Shown: in pieces, positions 20,550 through 32,683 of the stretch
Layout: the number at the start of each line of letters is the position of its first letter
Numbering within the stretch: the first letter of the stretch is position 1
Assembly: GCA_001051155.2 (NCBI GenBank)
Contig: JYIP02000002.1
Span: forward strand, 1,495,583 to 1,559,582
Direction: 5' to 3'
DNA: 64,000 nucleotides
From: Chrysoporthe austroafricana
Lineage: Eukaryota > Ascomycota > Sordariomycetes > Diaporthales > Cryphonectriaceae
The notes under the pieces: model-generated
What the model was told of the DNA's origin: nothing
Seen by the model: only the letters and a program-made list of their open reading frames with translations
Database searches by the model: none
Program-made: the position numbers and the translations under genes

Positions 20550-23387
20550 CGTGAGGTGCGAGGTGGTGCCGCCCTCTTTCGCCGTAGGATGCTCCCCTTC
20601 CCGGAATGTGTCGAGTGTGTTGTGTCGCGGAGAGGATGGAGAGAGGGAGGGTGACGGATAGTTATCCCAAGCTGTCGCAACCTGGAGAGCTTATTTTGGC
20701 GATCGTTGCAGTCGCGGTTCGCTATTAGCTATCGGAGGCGGGAATGGGTCGATCACGGATGTCGGGCGCCGGTCGGTTGCCTGGGTGGTTGGGAGATGTC
20801 TTGGGTGCTGTTGCGGATTGATGATGACGACGATAAGAGGTGCGCTGCCCTTCGCTGCTGCGGCCCACTCCTCCTCTGAACGAGCGTGCTGCCTGTCTGA
20901 ACAATAAACACAGAATGTATCTGAAGCAGTGAAGACAACGAATTGGCCGTGTCCCGGTCCGTCAAGGCGGAACAGAAATGTTTCGGACTGGGATCTAAGT
21001 TTGGAGTTTGGGATTCAAAGATGGGGGAAATGATGCGAAAGGGAAAATACATGCGGAGGATCTGGAGGGGAAAAAGGAACCTTGAAGAGCGTCTTCGAGC
21101 CAAGGCCCAGAGAGGCCCGCACCTGAACCAACACGGCATATGGAGGTCCAGGCTATACCGCGTAAATTGGGAGTTGGGGCTCACGGGCTGCAGGCTGCAT
21201 GCTGCGCCGCCTCAATGGGGCCGCGGCCCTGTTTGCAACTGGGAGTCCGCTGGGGGAGTGAGACAGGGACAGGGGCGTTGAGGTTGCATCAGGGCCTGCC
21301 AGACGTTACCGTAGCACGCGTAGCAGAGGTCCCGCAGCTGCAGCTGGCCCCAGGGACCTACTTGGGCCTGCTAGGGGTCTCAGCTCAGGGCCTGGCCAGG
21401 CTCGTCCAGTCCAAGTTTGAACATTCTCTTTTCACCGTTCGTTCGGGTGGTTGTTTCATCCCGCCCAGAATATCATGACGACATGTCTTTATCCTCGAGC
21501 CTCAGGTCCTCGTGATGCTGTCCTCCGCCCTGAGGCCTGCAGAGACGCTATCGACAGCTCGCATGAAGCCTCGTGACGTTCGATCGAGGCAGTACGAAGT
21601 ATCACGGCACTACATGCCGGCATCTCTCTCAGAGGCCAGTTCCTGCGCCCAGCTCCAGGGGGGCTCAACCTCACCGACGAGTATCAACGAAACGGATGTC
21701 TCCTCCTCCTGACCACCCGGCATGCTTGATAGGACACGCATGCGCTACTGCAATGCTACCTGATAGCCTCGCCGACGCATCACTAGAGGGCCGGGCCAGA
21801 GCTCCTGGGGGGTGACAGGAACCACGCCGCCTCTAGACGTGTGCACTGCGTTACCAGAGTACTGTCTGTGCGTGTTGGGCCGGGGGCGAGGCGGGAGGCG
21901 CCCTTAGCTGAGCTTCCCTCTCCGTGTGCGGCTTGACACCAGCCGGCCAGTCTCGCGATGCTGCTGCAGGTCAGCATCGTGTAGGACACGCTGCCCCCTC
22001 ACGCCGAATCGCGAGCTGCTCACCCTGGCGTCACCCGAAGCAGCCCACTCCCTCGCCCGTCCCGCACTGTTGCGGTGTGGAGCCCCAAAGGAAGCGAGAC
22101 GCTGCGCTCGCGGTGCGCGAGCAGCTCCAGCCCACAGGCCACAGCCCACTGCCCATGCACATCATCATACGGGCGCACCAGCTGGTCGTTGAGGCTGTGC
22201 AACGGCTGGGGCCAGGGGACCGCTCCCGCCGCCCGCGACACGAGGTCGTCCACTCCCGCACCGAGTCAGAAGAGATGAGCCCGAAAAGGACACGGCCGCA
22301 TGATTGATGCGGTCCAGCTCACAAGTAATATTATAGCGAGCTGGTGGTGTCTTGGCGCTACGGGTCTGCTTAACCGAAAGAGATATGCGAAGAGGCAGCC
22401 CGCCGATTTCATAGGAGCGCTTCTGGTCGTCGTCCGTGGAGCCCGCCTGCTAGGGCTGAAGTTATCTTTGCGGCCCTGCGAGGACCAGGAGCCTCGTCGC
22501 TCAGTCCTGGTTCCGCTCCTCGATACGAGTCGGCTCCGAGAAGCATAATCTAGGTTGCCTCGGTAGGAACTGGAACGTTGCGTTTGTGAAGCTCGCGACT
22601 AGCTAGCAACGCCCCTCCCAGGCCTGTAAGTTCGTCTGCTGTTGTGTGAACTGTCTGTCCCGTCACGTCGTTGCGCGAGACTGCCACCGAAGCGGTCGAT
22701 CCACCCCAGATCAACACCCAATCAGCCCATGGACGGCTTATGCTGAGGATATTGTGAGCATGTCTGGACTGCCAAGTCTGCCATGCCGTAATCCTCCGGG
22801 AGATTCGAGATGATTTTATTGTTAGACCTTAGGAGAAGCCGACTGAGTCGCGCAGACAAGAGTAGTGTTTTTGCAAAGTGCATACCCATAGCCTGGAGTC
22901 AATGTTCGTTCTCCCCCCTACAAGAGACCCCGGGGCATCCGACGAGGAATCTTCTGGATCTAGTCTGGGATGCGGACACGAATAAGAGAACTTACTACAA
23001 CCTGGCCGCCGCCGAAGATCTGAAAGCATCCTGCCAGTTTTTCAGGTGACGGCTCTGGATTTCTGTCCAGGGCAAAGGCATTACTCAGCGCGCCACTCCT
23101 CCGTCGCATTTACTTAGGCGAGTGCATTTCGGTCTTTAGATCTGCATGCCTGCTCTCCCAGGGCTGACTCCATCGGCGACAAGAGTCGGGGGGAAGAGCA
23201 CCTCGTCGGCGATATGGCCTACCAAATCATAGAATGTGTCGGTCTTAGTGCCTTCGTCAGCACTTAGTCTACAGTATATGCTCCTCTACGAATATCCTCA
23301 CAGAGGAGGCATATATAAGCCGGCGGTCGACATGATAGGACATGTGAAGGATCACGTATACCAGACCCTGGGTCATCTCTCAAAGAA
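20550..23387. other. Gene-poor region between rho2 and the SMP-30-like gene
   Basis: About 2.8 kb without a convincing gene. Open frames (for example 20943-21281 and 21924-22307) have no domain resemblance and no splice-supported extension. The right end holds the promoter of the 23388 gene with a TATA element. The left end is the rho2 promoter. Confidence 0.5.
23310..23318 (+). promoter_or_regulatory. TATA box of the SMP-30-like gene
   Basis: CATATATAAG lies about 75 nt before the ATG at 23388, a normal distance for a regulated fungal promoter. Confidence 0.6.
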
Positions 23388-24464
23388 ATGAAGTCCAACG
23401 CTCTCTCTGCCCTTGCCGTCTTCTCAAGCTGTACGGCGGTAGCAGCAGCCGCCAGAGTCCCAAACGTTCACATCCCGCGATCCAGCGACCCGGTCAACAC
23501 TCTCTACGAGTTTCCTTTCGAGACATACGTTGAGAACTTAGCCGTGCGGTCGAATGGTCAGATTCTCGTCAACCCGCTCACGCTACCTCAGCTTTATCTG
23601 GTGGAGCCGCGGCGCCCCGGGGAGATCTTCGTCGTCCATGAGTTCCCCGAGATCCTCGGTCTCAGCGGCATAGTCGAGTACCAACCGGACGTCTTCGCGG
23701 TTCTCACAGGGAATTTCTCGTTGTCCACGGGCGACTCGGGCGCTGGTACGTGGGCTGTCTGGAGCGTCGACTTGGGCGGTATCAAGGTCACCTCGAACGA
23801 GACTGTCATCTCTCATCCGCCGCAAGTGAAGAAGATCACCGACATCCCAGAAGCAACCTTTCTGAACGGGCTGTCCGTGTTGTCGAGCGCCGAAAAGCAA
23901 TTTCTCATCGTGGGTGACGTGAAGGCCGGAACCATTTATAGCTTAGACCCCAACACTGGTGATTATGCTGTGGCTATCAACAACACATACACGGCGCCGG
24001 GGGATCTGTACGCTTTCGGAACCGCGGGGACAGACGGCGTCCAAGTTCGAGACGGGGTCCTGTATTTCGACAACCCAGGACAGGACATCCTGGTGAGAGT
24101 GCCTCTCAACGCGACTGACGGTGCGCCGGCCGGTGACTTCGAGGTGATCGCCAAGACGCTCACGGCCTATGACCAGTGGGATGATTTCGCTTTTGATTGC
24201 TGGGGAAACATCTTCATCGCAACGGGAGGAGCGAACACGATCCAGCGGGTCGACCTGAAGGGGAATGTTGAAATTATTGCTGGAAACTTGAACTCGACGG
24301 TCATTGCTGAGGCAACGTCTGCAAAGTTCGGGAGACGGGAGGATGACGCTGATGTCTTGTATGTGACGACCGGTGGCGGTTCTGCGACGCCGGTGGATGG
24401 CGATATCATCATAGGAGGACAGGTACTGGCGATTAAGACCGGGACCAAGGGTTCCTTTTGCTAG
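23388..24464 (+). CDS. Secreted SMP-30/gluconolactonase-like beta-propeller protein
   Basis: A single-exon gene of 358 aa. Residues 1-21 form a signal peptide (hydrophobic LSALAVFSSCTAVAAAA, cleavage likely after AAA before RVPNV). The remainder has the alternating strand pattern of a six-bladed propeller of the SMP-30/LRE-like superfamily: NLAVRSNGQILVNPL, FLNGLSVLSSAEKQFLIVGD, GTIYSLDPNTGDY, DGVLYFDNPGQDILVRVPL, WDDFAFDCWGNIFIATGGAN and DVLYVTTGGG. Several N-x-S/T glycosylation sites are present (NFS, NET, NNT, NAT, NST). Relatives hydrolyse lactones or act in secondary metabolism, but the substrate cannot be read from the sequence. It stands alone, with no biosynthetic cluster around it. 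A strong TATA box suggests regulated expression. Confidence 0.87.
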   Translation: MKSNALSALAVFSSCTAVAAAARVPNVHIPRSSDPVNTLYEFPFETYVENLAVRSNGQILVNPLTLPQLYLVEPRRPGEIFVVHEFPEILGLSGIVEYQPDVFAVLTGNFSLSTGDSGAGTWAVWSVDLGGIKVTSNETVISHPPQVKKITDIPEATFLNGLSVLSSAEKQFLIVGDVKAGTIYSLDPNTGDYAVAINNTYTAPGDLYAFGTAGTDGVQVRDGVLYFDNPGQDILVRVPLNATDGAPAGDFEVIAKTLTAYDQWDDFAFDCWGNIFIATGGANTIQRVDLKGNVEIIAGNLNSTVIAEATSAKFGRREDDADVLYVTTGGGSATPVDGDIIIGGQVLAIKTGTKGSFC

Positions 24465-26068
24465 TCGACGAGGCCGAGCAGAGGACTCTTGCGCAGTGGG
24501 TCCATCCATGAACCGCGGTTCCGAGAAATCATCTGTAGTTCCGAGCAGTTAGGACAAAAGATATTGATCTTGTCAGCAAAGCTTGACATCCTCTTCGTGC
24601 ACTAGCGCAGGCAGGAGCTCTTTTTATGTGCCCATGTAAGCTCCAGGTAAAGAGAGCAAACACATTGCAGAACATCGCACACTGGATATGCCTCTGTTGA
24701 CCAGCAGTCGGTGGTTCTCTGGGCCTGCTCCACTGCTGGGCAGCTATGAAAGACCGGGGTGCCCACGTGTTGACCATGTGATGAAAATTGGTGGTGCTCA
24801 AGGTGCTGGGATGAAACGTCTCAAGGACACCTGACCATGGCACGGGAAGGGATCGCCTAGAAGCTATTCCCAGCCGCCGATCCAGAGCCTGCCGCCTGCC
24901 GACAGCGCATGCAGGGTGTTTGTAGATGGAATAATCCAGACTGGGGACTCGACGGGAGGGACTTGGGAACTTTTGAGTTCAAGCCTTCAAGGTCCCCGGG
25001 AGAGAGGAACGGGCCCCACATATCACGTGACTGCTGCCTCTAGCGCCTGTGGGGCCTCCAAGGTTGTCGTCGCGTACCCTGCTAACATTGCCACGCCGAG
25101 GGAGTACCTTGAGGCGACATTTACCGTGCAACCAGCGTGCACTGGCTTCCGTTTGCCGACTGCCCGGTAAGGAAAACTGACTGATTGCTCGGTCTCACGG
25201 CCCCCCGTGCAGCAACATCCATCACCACTGATTCCTAAGGTTTGCGACGTGCAGCACAGCTCTCTTTTGTCTTTCACAGCTAGGCCAAGATTGGTATCCT
25301 CCCCAGACACGACAGGAAAGCTAGGCTTCCACGCGCTTTGAAGGGCTGGTCGCTTGGTAGTCTGCAGTCAGTGCAGCTCAGGATAAGCCAGGTAAGTTGA
25401 GGGCCACCGAACCCACTGCAATCCTCGCTTGCCCGTTGGGCAGCCTGGAGGAAGAGGAACCCCTCCTCCCTCAGGTGCTTCCTATTTGCCCTGTCCTGCC
25501 CTGTGTCCACTGCCCACTGCCCACTCTGCCCTGCATTGCATGCACTGGCACTACGCTCGATGCATCGGCGATGGTCCTGGGTTCATTCAAACTCCCTTGC
25601 CACGACGACAGTCACCAACACCACACCCTTTTGGTCTTGAGCTCCGCCGCAGACACAGCACAGCACATCCTCCTGGCTCAAGTCGCTCCTGCTCCTGCTT
25701 CTGGCCTATTCGCATGGTCAGTCCATACGAATCCATCCGATCCTTCGCCGTTGGCGGCGGCCGTCGTCATAGCTCCCCTCGAAGCTGCCGGCGTCGTCTG
25801 GGACGTCAGCTCCCAACGACCTGTGGCTGGCCCGATCCTCTGCCTTCGATGACATTCCGGCTCTGTCGCGCGCAATCGTTACTGACTACCATCCCGTCGC
25901 CGAACAGAACGCGAGCGATCGACCGACCGACTCACGATACCACCCAGTAGCTTCTGTCGGCTAGCCCCATTCGCCCCTCCCACGAATCGAGACGAGCTGT
26001 CGCCGAACCGCCCCCTCCCCCCTTATGACACTGCTACTCGCCATCTTCCTCTGAAAACGCTCCTCATC
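24465..26068. other. Intergenic and long leader of nst1
   Basis: No gene is supported. Plus-strand frames at 25397-25950 are rich in P, S, H and C, with no domain. The C/T-rich stretch from about 25870 to 26068 looks like the nst1 leader. Confidence 0.5.
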
Positions 26069-29000
26069 ATGAAGGCCAAGGGAGGAGCTCGGAACCCGCC
26101 GGCGCCCGTCGCAGGCCAGCAACCCCCGGCATCTCCCACCGGCAAAGGCGCCAAGTATAGGAATCGAGACGGCTCAAAATTCATCACTTTGCCCGATACC
26201 ACTTCCGCTCCCAGCTCCGCGCAGCCCTCGCCGACGACAGGCGCCGCCCCGCCTGCGAAAGCACCGACCAATACCGCTGCTCCAGCTTCCAGCAATGGAC
26301 CCGCCGCCGTGAATCGCAAGAAGCAGAAGCGCCGCGAGAAAGAACGCGCCAAGGCTGCTGCCGCGGCGGCCGTCAACGGCGCGTCGAATCCCTCATCATC
26401 TGCAGGCCACGGACCATCCCAGGACCCTGAGCCAGTGGATGATAGTGACGAGGGCAACCGCTTTGACAACCAGCTCCGCCAGACGCACGCCCCAGCTAAT
26501 GGTCATGTAGCCGAGCCCGCAGGCAAGTCGAAAAAGTCCAAGAAGAAGAAAAAGAAGGCCGGCGCAGCGGTGGACGAAGAGGACGCTTTACCGATCCCCT
26601 CGACATCCCAACCCTCTGCAGCCCATAGCTCCGGGATCTCGAGAGAGCGGATATGGAACACCAGCTCCCAGGAAGAGCGGGAGAGGATCAAAGAATTCTG
26701 GCTCGGCCTCGGCGAGGATGACCGCAAGTCCCTAGTCAAAGTCGAGAAGGACGCCGTACTCAAGAAGATGAAGGAGCAACAGAAACACACGTGTAGCTGT
26801 TCAGTATGTGGCAGGAAGCGGACTGCAATAGAGGAGGAGTTGGAGGGTCTGTATGACGCCTACTACGAAGAGCTCGAGCAGTTCGCCAATCACCCACAAC
26901 AGGACGGTCACCCGCCTATGATGGGCTCATCGCGGCACTTTGGTTTCCCCCACAGCAGCAGGTTCTCGGGTTATGCAGGACACCAGCCTTCGCGCGGGCG
27001 AATAGTGGAGCATGTCGGGGACGACGAAGAAGAAGAGGAGCTGGACGAACCGTATAGCGACGACGAACTCGACGAGGACGCGTATAGTGACGACGAACCC
27101 GAAGAGGAGGTCCCTCGCGACTACGCTTCCGATTTCTTCAACTTTGGCAGCAGCTTGACTGTTCAGGGTATGGGTCATCTGTCTGGAATTTTGTGCTTGG
27201 GTGCTTGGATCTGGCAAATGGTAACATGGCTTTGTTCTAGGTGGCATACTCACAGTAGCGGACGACCTACTGAAGAACGACGGCAAAAAATTCATCGAAA
27301 TGATGGAACAGCTCGCCGAGCGACGTATGGCACGCGAGGTCGACTCGGCTCAGGACCCTTACTCTCGAAGCTACGGTCATGGTGTCAACGGCGGAATCCC
27401 TGGTCCTGATGATCCTACGCCTCCACCCGAAGACATGGAGTACGAGGATGATGAAGACGCGGACTACGATTCTCAAGAGGATGACGAGTACGAGGAGGAC
27501 GACGATGTGAGTGCATGCCGCACGATCTTGCAAGCTGCACTGCCTGTGAGAGTGAAACACCTGACAAGCTATAGGACACAATGACCGAGGAACAGCGCAT
27601 GGAGGAAGGCCGTCGAATGTTCCAAATATTTGCCGCGAGGATGTTCGAGCAGCGCGTGCTACAAGCCTACCGCGAGAAGGTCGCGAGAGAGCGACAAGCC
27701 AAGCTCATGGAGGAAGAAGAGGAAGAGCTGCGGAAGGAGGAGGCGCGCAAAGAGAAGAAGGCAAAGGAGGCGCAAAAGAAGAAAGAGAAAGCGGCACAGA
27801 AGAAGGCCGCTGCTGCGGAAGAGAGAGCGCGCAAGGAGGCAGAGAAGGCAGCAGAAGAAGAGGCGCGACGACAGGCTGAAGCGGAGAAAGCTGAGGAGGC
27901 GAGACGCAAGGCCGAGGAGAAGCGCAAGAAGAGAGAGGCCCAAAAGAAAGAGGAAGAAGAGGAGCGGGCAAGGAAGGAGGCAGAGAGGCAACGACAGAAA
28001 CAGCTGCAGGCTGAGCAGGAGCGGAAAGCTAAAGAGGCTAAGGAACGTGAGAAGAAGGCCCGTGAAGAACGCCAGCAGAAGGAGAAAGAGGCTCGGGAGC
28101 AGAAGGAACGTGAGGCTCGGGAGCTCAAGGAGAAGCACGAGGCCGAGAAACGGCAAAGGGAGAAGGAAGCGGAAAGCAAAGCCTCCAAAGCCGAGTCCAA
28201 ATCGAGTCAGAAGCAGAGGCAGCAGGAGGAGCGAGCAGCTAAGAAAGCTGCAGCTCTTACGACACCTGTGACGACGACTCTGCCCAAAAGACCGGCTCAA
28301 CAAGCTACGAACCCAGCACTGCCCGCCCTGCCTCAGCAGCCTCCGACAGCGACTTCTGCATCACCGAAACCATCAGTTGCCGCGCCAGCATTACCGAAGG
28401 CGCCGACGCCCATGCGGCCACGCCAAGCATCACAACAGGATGGCGTCTCAACAGGCCCGGGCACCGCATCGATATCGGAAAATGCTAGCTTAAGCCAGTC
28501 TCCGATCGGTCACACACCTGCTCCGACCAGTCCTGGTTTATCAGGGCCTCCAAGTCACAGAGGAAGTGTGGCAAGCCACCACTCCACAAACGCATCGCAC
28601 GCAATGTCGCCATTGCAACCGAACATGGCACGGTTTCCATCAGCAAACCAGCCTCCGCAGGTCAATATGCCGCCTGTGGGCATGAATTTCCCGCCAGGTC
28701 TACACGCTGCACCTCCCGGTTTTGCAAACCCCATGTTTCCGCCCGCGCCAGGTTTCAGACCGCCCCCAGGGATGGGACCTCCGGGACTGAGCAGCCCTTT
28801 GTTAAGTCGAGGCTTCCCAGCACCTGTTCCACCGCCAGGATTTCATCAGCCTGTTCCCGATCCCATAGGGCCGTTCGGTGCACATGGCTCGAAAGACGCA
28901 ACTCCAAGTTCACATTCGCGTCATCCATCCGGCGGCTTTGACTCCCCGATGATGCATTCCGCCCAGCCAATAGGCCGCCCCACGCCAATCGGTCGGCCGG

Positions 29001-29746
29001 CATCTGTTGTGCAGGGGCAGCGACCACCTACAGGTTCGCCGTCTGGAGCTGTACCGAAGGGCGGAGATGATTCGGAAAATCATCTTGGAAGCAGTGCGCT
29101 CCTGGACGACTCCGATGATGTTGTACCAACGCTACCGGATTTTGCTCCCGGTGGGCGACGAGGTTACGTGGCTCCTGCTCGACCACAAGCATTTCCGTCT
29201 TTGCCCTTCGGCGACCCTGGCATCTTACAGCAGTCGCAACCGCTGTGGAGTTCCAGTCCGATACAGCCCTCTGCAATGAATCCGTTCGCACAATCACCGG
29301 TTCCTCCTCCCGGTCTCGCCGGTCCTGGAGGTTGGCCGATCACGAGCCCCGTTTCAGGGTTTAGTGCGCCCATCGGGATGGGCAGGCCGGCCGCCCCATC
29401 GCGCCAACCCGCCAGTGTGGTCAGGCAAAAGCTTTGCCAAGTGTGCCGAGAGTTCGCAATACAGGCCCCTACTGAGGATGGCTTCATTGCGCTCAACCTG
29501 GTCCAGGACACATTGAAAGACCGAGTTGAGCATAACCCTTTGGGCAACGGCCCGATCACGGAAATCGATATTCTGGCTCTATGCGAGACGGAGGGAACTA
29601 TGGCCAACGGCGGCGGAAACTTCGACATTCAGGAAGACGGCAACGGCAGGAGCATCAGATGGAACCCAGACAAGGTACCTCAGGCCTATGGTGGTTTCGG
29701 CGCCCCTGGTCAGATGACGAGCCCGGGCTCGTCTTTCAGCCGGTAG
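26069..29746 (+). CDS. NST1: Stress response protein Nst1
   Basis: Three exons, 26069..27167, 27241..27506 and 27575..29746, 1178 aa. The introns use GTATGG..TTCTAG (73 nt) and GTGAGT..TATAG (68 nt). The N-terminus is P/A/S-rich with lysine-rich patches (KKSKKKKKK). The conserved Nst1 core includes [40 protein letters not shown], the [10 protein letters not shown] cysteine cluster (a possible metal site) and [21 protein letters not shown] long, highly charged coiled coil (about residues 500-690, K/E/R/A/Q repeats) precedes a proline/glycine/serine-rich region. The C-terminal end (CQVCREF, then [13 protein letters not shown]) is conserved. In yeast Nst1 is linked to salt tolerance and to mRNA-processing and P-body factors; in filamentous fungi it is a conserved, largely uncharacterised cytoplasmic protein. 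Length and motif order fit the family. Confidence 0.95.
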
Positions 29747-31566
29747 AAGGATTCTTGGGAGACGGATGTCCCTTGTTGTTCTCGTTTAATGGCCTCACCA
29801 CGCCATGGAACGACGCCCATGTGTCGATATCGCAAATTTAAAGCGACTTCACCGTGCAATGTCTACCAGTTCACTCTGTTTTCGGCCCTCAACCTCATGG
29901 ATGTCTCCGTTTCTCCCGAGCTAAGTATGACCACCGATTTAGCGTATTTGCAGGGTGGTGAAGCGGGCCCATGTCCCTTTGTATGGATTATGACTGTAAC
30001 GATCGTAAATATCCATACGTAGCGAAATGCACGCGAAGATCTCTACGGGGTCGAAGCTACTCATCGTCCATGATGCATACCTCTTCTACTTGATAGCTTG
30101 GATGTACCTAAACTATAAAGACTCGGAAATACTTTGAGCGGAATCTTCTACAGGTCAGTATTTGATGGACAGCACGAAAAGCTTTCATGCCCCATCTCCT
30201 GTGCCCACCTCAGGCAGTGATGGTGATGTCACATAACGCCGTAAAGAGACCGTAATGCCAAACAACGAACTGAACAGGATCTTATGTATACACTTTGTTT
30301 CGTATGGTTGGACGGGGAAGGTGTAGCTCAACTTATGCTATCGTCGCGACAGGCGTGCAACTTATGACCTCTACGCGCTGCCGCAATTCGAAGGGTTGAA
30401 AATTGGAGGAGAGAATATTTGGACGTTACTTAACGCCATCTTCCCAAATAATTAAAATGATCATCTCAAATTAGTCACACCTAGATGCGGCTGCTCGGTC
30501 AAGAGCAAAGAGTCCACATATCTCAAAATTCTTCTTCGTCGCATCCCGAGGCAAGCCCAGGACTGCAATGAAAAAGACAGAAAAGACAGTTAGGCAGGAA
30601 ACTTCGCGCCACCTGGAGACAGTGTAATACCAGGGACACAGTGGCCGCTGGCCATGCAGACAAGCCGCAGACGGCCAGCAACCGAGGATCAAAAAATTTG
30701 GAGCAGAGAGGTCCGACCCTTTTCTGAGGTCGGTGCCACAGCTGTCACACTGTGAAGAACAGATACTACATCTAATCAAAGCCGAATTGACTTGAGAAGG
30801 TTGAAGAGAAAAGGAAAGAAACTCGATCTCTGGTGACCGCGACGAGAGGCCGTATTTATGAGTGTGGTAGACCCGCTCGGGAGCGGTGTCGAAAAATCGC
30901 CGCACTGCTGCCTGGTGAGCAAATGGGAGTCATCGCAGGGTGATCCGTGATATATTTTGATGAGTAGCTCAGTCTTTGACTCACACCGTATTAGGCTTAA
31001 GAGGTCATTTAGTTGCCTAGGTATGAACAAATTTGGCCTGGTCTCAGGGATGCATCGTGAGTCACTGCCTCCTGGTCTGGCGGCCGCTCTACAGCCATTT
31101 ACCCCGGCTTTGTCAGCCCATGGACCTACCACATACGGGATCCGCTTCAACTTTTCGACGAAAGCATCCGCTTAGTAGCCCTGCCGTCTCTTGGGTGCAC
31201 TGAATGATGATGTACCGAAGAAGACGTCTCACGAAGACTTGCCCAGGGTCTTGGGTAGTTCTTTTGGAGCATGCTCTTGATCTTCATTCTTCGAGGGACT
31301 TGACATAGAATTTAGCGTCTGAAAGCCGCTGTATACCTTGCATCGACCTCAAAACTATGGATGACGAAGATTTCCCGCCTGAGCACTCTAGAGCTAGAAT
31401 GTGGATAGCTGTAGGATTGATGATGATAATTTTCACAATTTCTCAACAGCATCGGGCATGATATAGCATGAACCACCCGAAATGGAGCGCACCGATGTCC
31501 TTTCTCAAATTCCTTATGAGGCCAAGTACAGTACTCATATGCGACGAGGATTTCGCACTCAAGCGC
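29747..31566. other. Gene-poor, AT-richer intergenic
   Basis: About 1.8 kb between convergent nst1 and the LPMO gene. Open frames (30471-30905 and 30776-31150, both minus) overlap each other in different frames and show no domain. No repeat or element was recognised. Confidence 0.5.
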
Positions 31567-32542
31567 TTAGAAGTCTGTCTGCACCGCCCTCTTCGCAGCG
31601 GCCGTTGGTGTGCAGGTTGACTCACACGCAGCACACGCAGCTCCAGCACTCTTGGTCGACCCATCCGGCGCGACAGTCGGCCCTGGGGCGACATATGTCG
31701 TCATTGTCTGATCTGCTCAGTGTTAAAACTCTGTATTGCAGAGCCCGAAGTATTTCGTTCTAGAAGTCTCTGAGAGGGGCAGGATAAGACATCGCATGAG
31801 GAAGAAGGACTACTTACAGATATTGATAAGAATTCCTGGATCGGTAGCCGCGTACGCTCCCGGAAGCTTAACTGTTGCTGGTGATGCTGTGCCGGTCCCA
31901 TTGACAGTGATCTGGTAGCAAGTCATGTAGAATTGTGCGCCCCCAGAAGAGCCCGCTGCGTGCAAGGCGATGGCTTCAGCGCGGAGGAGGTAATCGCCAG
32001 GCGCAATATCAGCGGGGATCTTGACGTCCATCTTACCGCAACAGGCGTTCAGGTCATTGGTGCCCCAAGCATCACTCGATCCCGAGCTTCCAGTGTTCGC
32101 CCACGTATCCTCGAATATCTTGAACCACCCTGATGAGGCACCAACGGCCGTCGTGGCATCAGCAACCTTTGCCATGTACACTAGAACCGGTCCGTAGTGG
32201 GAGCCACCGATGGCCTCGTTTGCACACGAGCGGTCATTCGGTTGCTGGTGCATCTCGACCGTGACTGTGTCTCCGGCGCTGACCGCGCAGTTCTTAGCGA
32301 CGGGGGATGTGCCGGCATTGCAGGCGATGTCGTTTGACGTGACATCAGTGACGGGTGAGTTGCTCAGAGGAAGACGAGCACAGGAGCCCTGGTACGAGGT
32401 TGTCAATCCAGAGACCAACGTCCCGAGGGAGCCTAGAACTTATCTGGTCCACTCCGTTAACCCATAATTCCTGAAATGTAGCATGACCAGAAACTCTGTG
32501 AGTGGCGAGGCTCGCCAAGGCTACTAGCAGGGTAGACTTCAT
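31567..32542 (-). CDS. AA9 lytic polysaccharide monooxygenase (non-canonical intron 1 donor)
   Basis: Exons 32542..32444, 32388..31818 and 31712..31567, 271 aa. This copper enzyme oxidatively cleaves cellulose or related glucans outside the cell. Residues 1-19 are the signal peptide; cleavage before HATFQELWVNGVDQ leaves the N-terminal histidine that ligates copper. The second copper His lies in GGSHYGPVLVYMAK, the axial Tyr in AQFYMTCYQI, and a secondary-shell His in AIALHAAG. No CBM1 follows; the protein ends in a short A/C/T-rich tail with four cysteines (CAACESTC). Intron 2 is canonical (GTAAGT..GAGCAG). Intron 1 (55 nt) ends normally in TACCAG but begins ATAAGT instead of GTAAGT. Without its removal the frame stops at 64 residues. 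The gene may be a recent loss of function, use a rare AT-AG intron, or reflect a sequencing error. Confidence 0.93.
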
Positions 32543-32676
32543 GGTCGTTCTTCACTCGCTAATGAGGCTCAAGCTGTCAGAGGATCTTGGCTTTCTGTAG
32601 ATCTTTGAGGCTCGAGGTTTAGCTTGACGTGAAGCACATACGCAAAAACGGTGGTAAATGAGCTGCACCGGCAGCT

Positions 32677-32683
32677 CTTTATA
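32677..32683 (-). promoter_or_regulatory. TATA box of the LPMO gene
   Basis: TATAAAG on the minus strand, about 135 nt before the start codon at 32542. This is typical of strongly regulated fungal CAZyme genes. Confidence 0.6.

Noticed and set aside
27659..28303. Minus-strand leucine-rich frame (214 aa) opposite the nst1 coiled coil
   Set aside because: It is the complement of K/E/R-rich repeats; the plus-strand frame is conserved Nst1.
30471..31150. Two overlapping minus-strand frames downstream of nst1
   Set aside because: They are in different frames with no splice support, no domain and a composition like random sequence.
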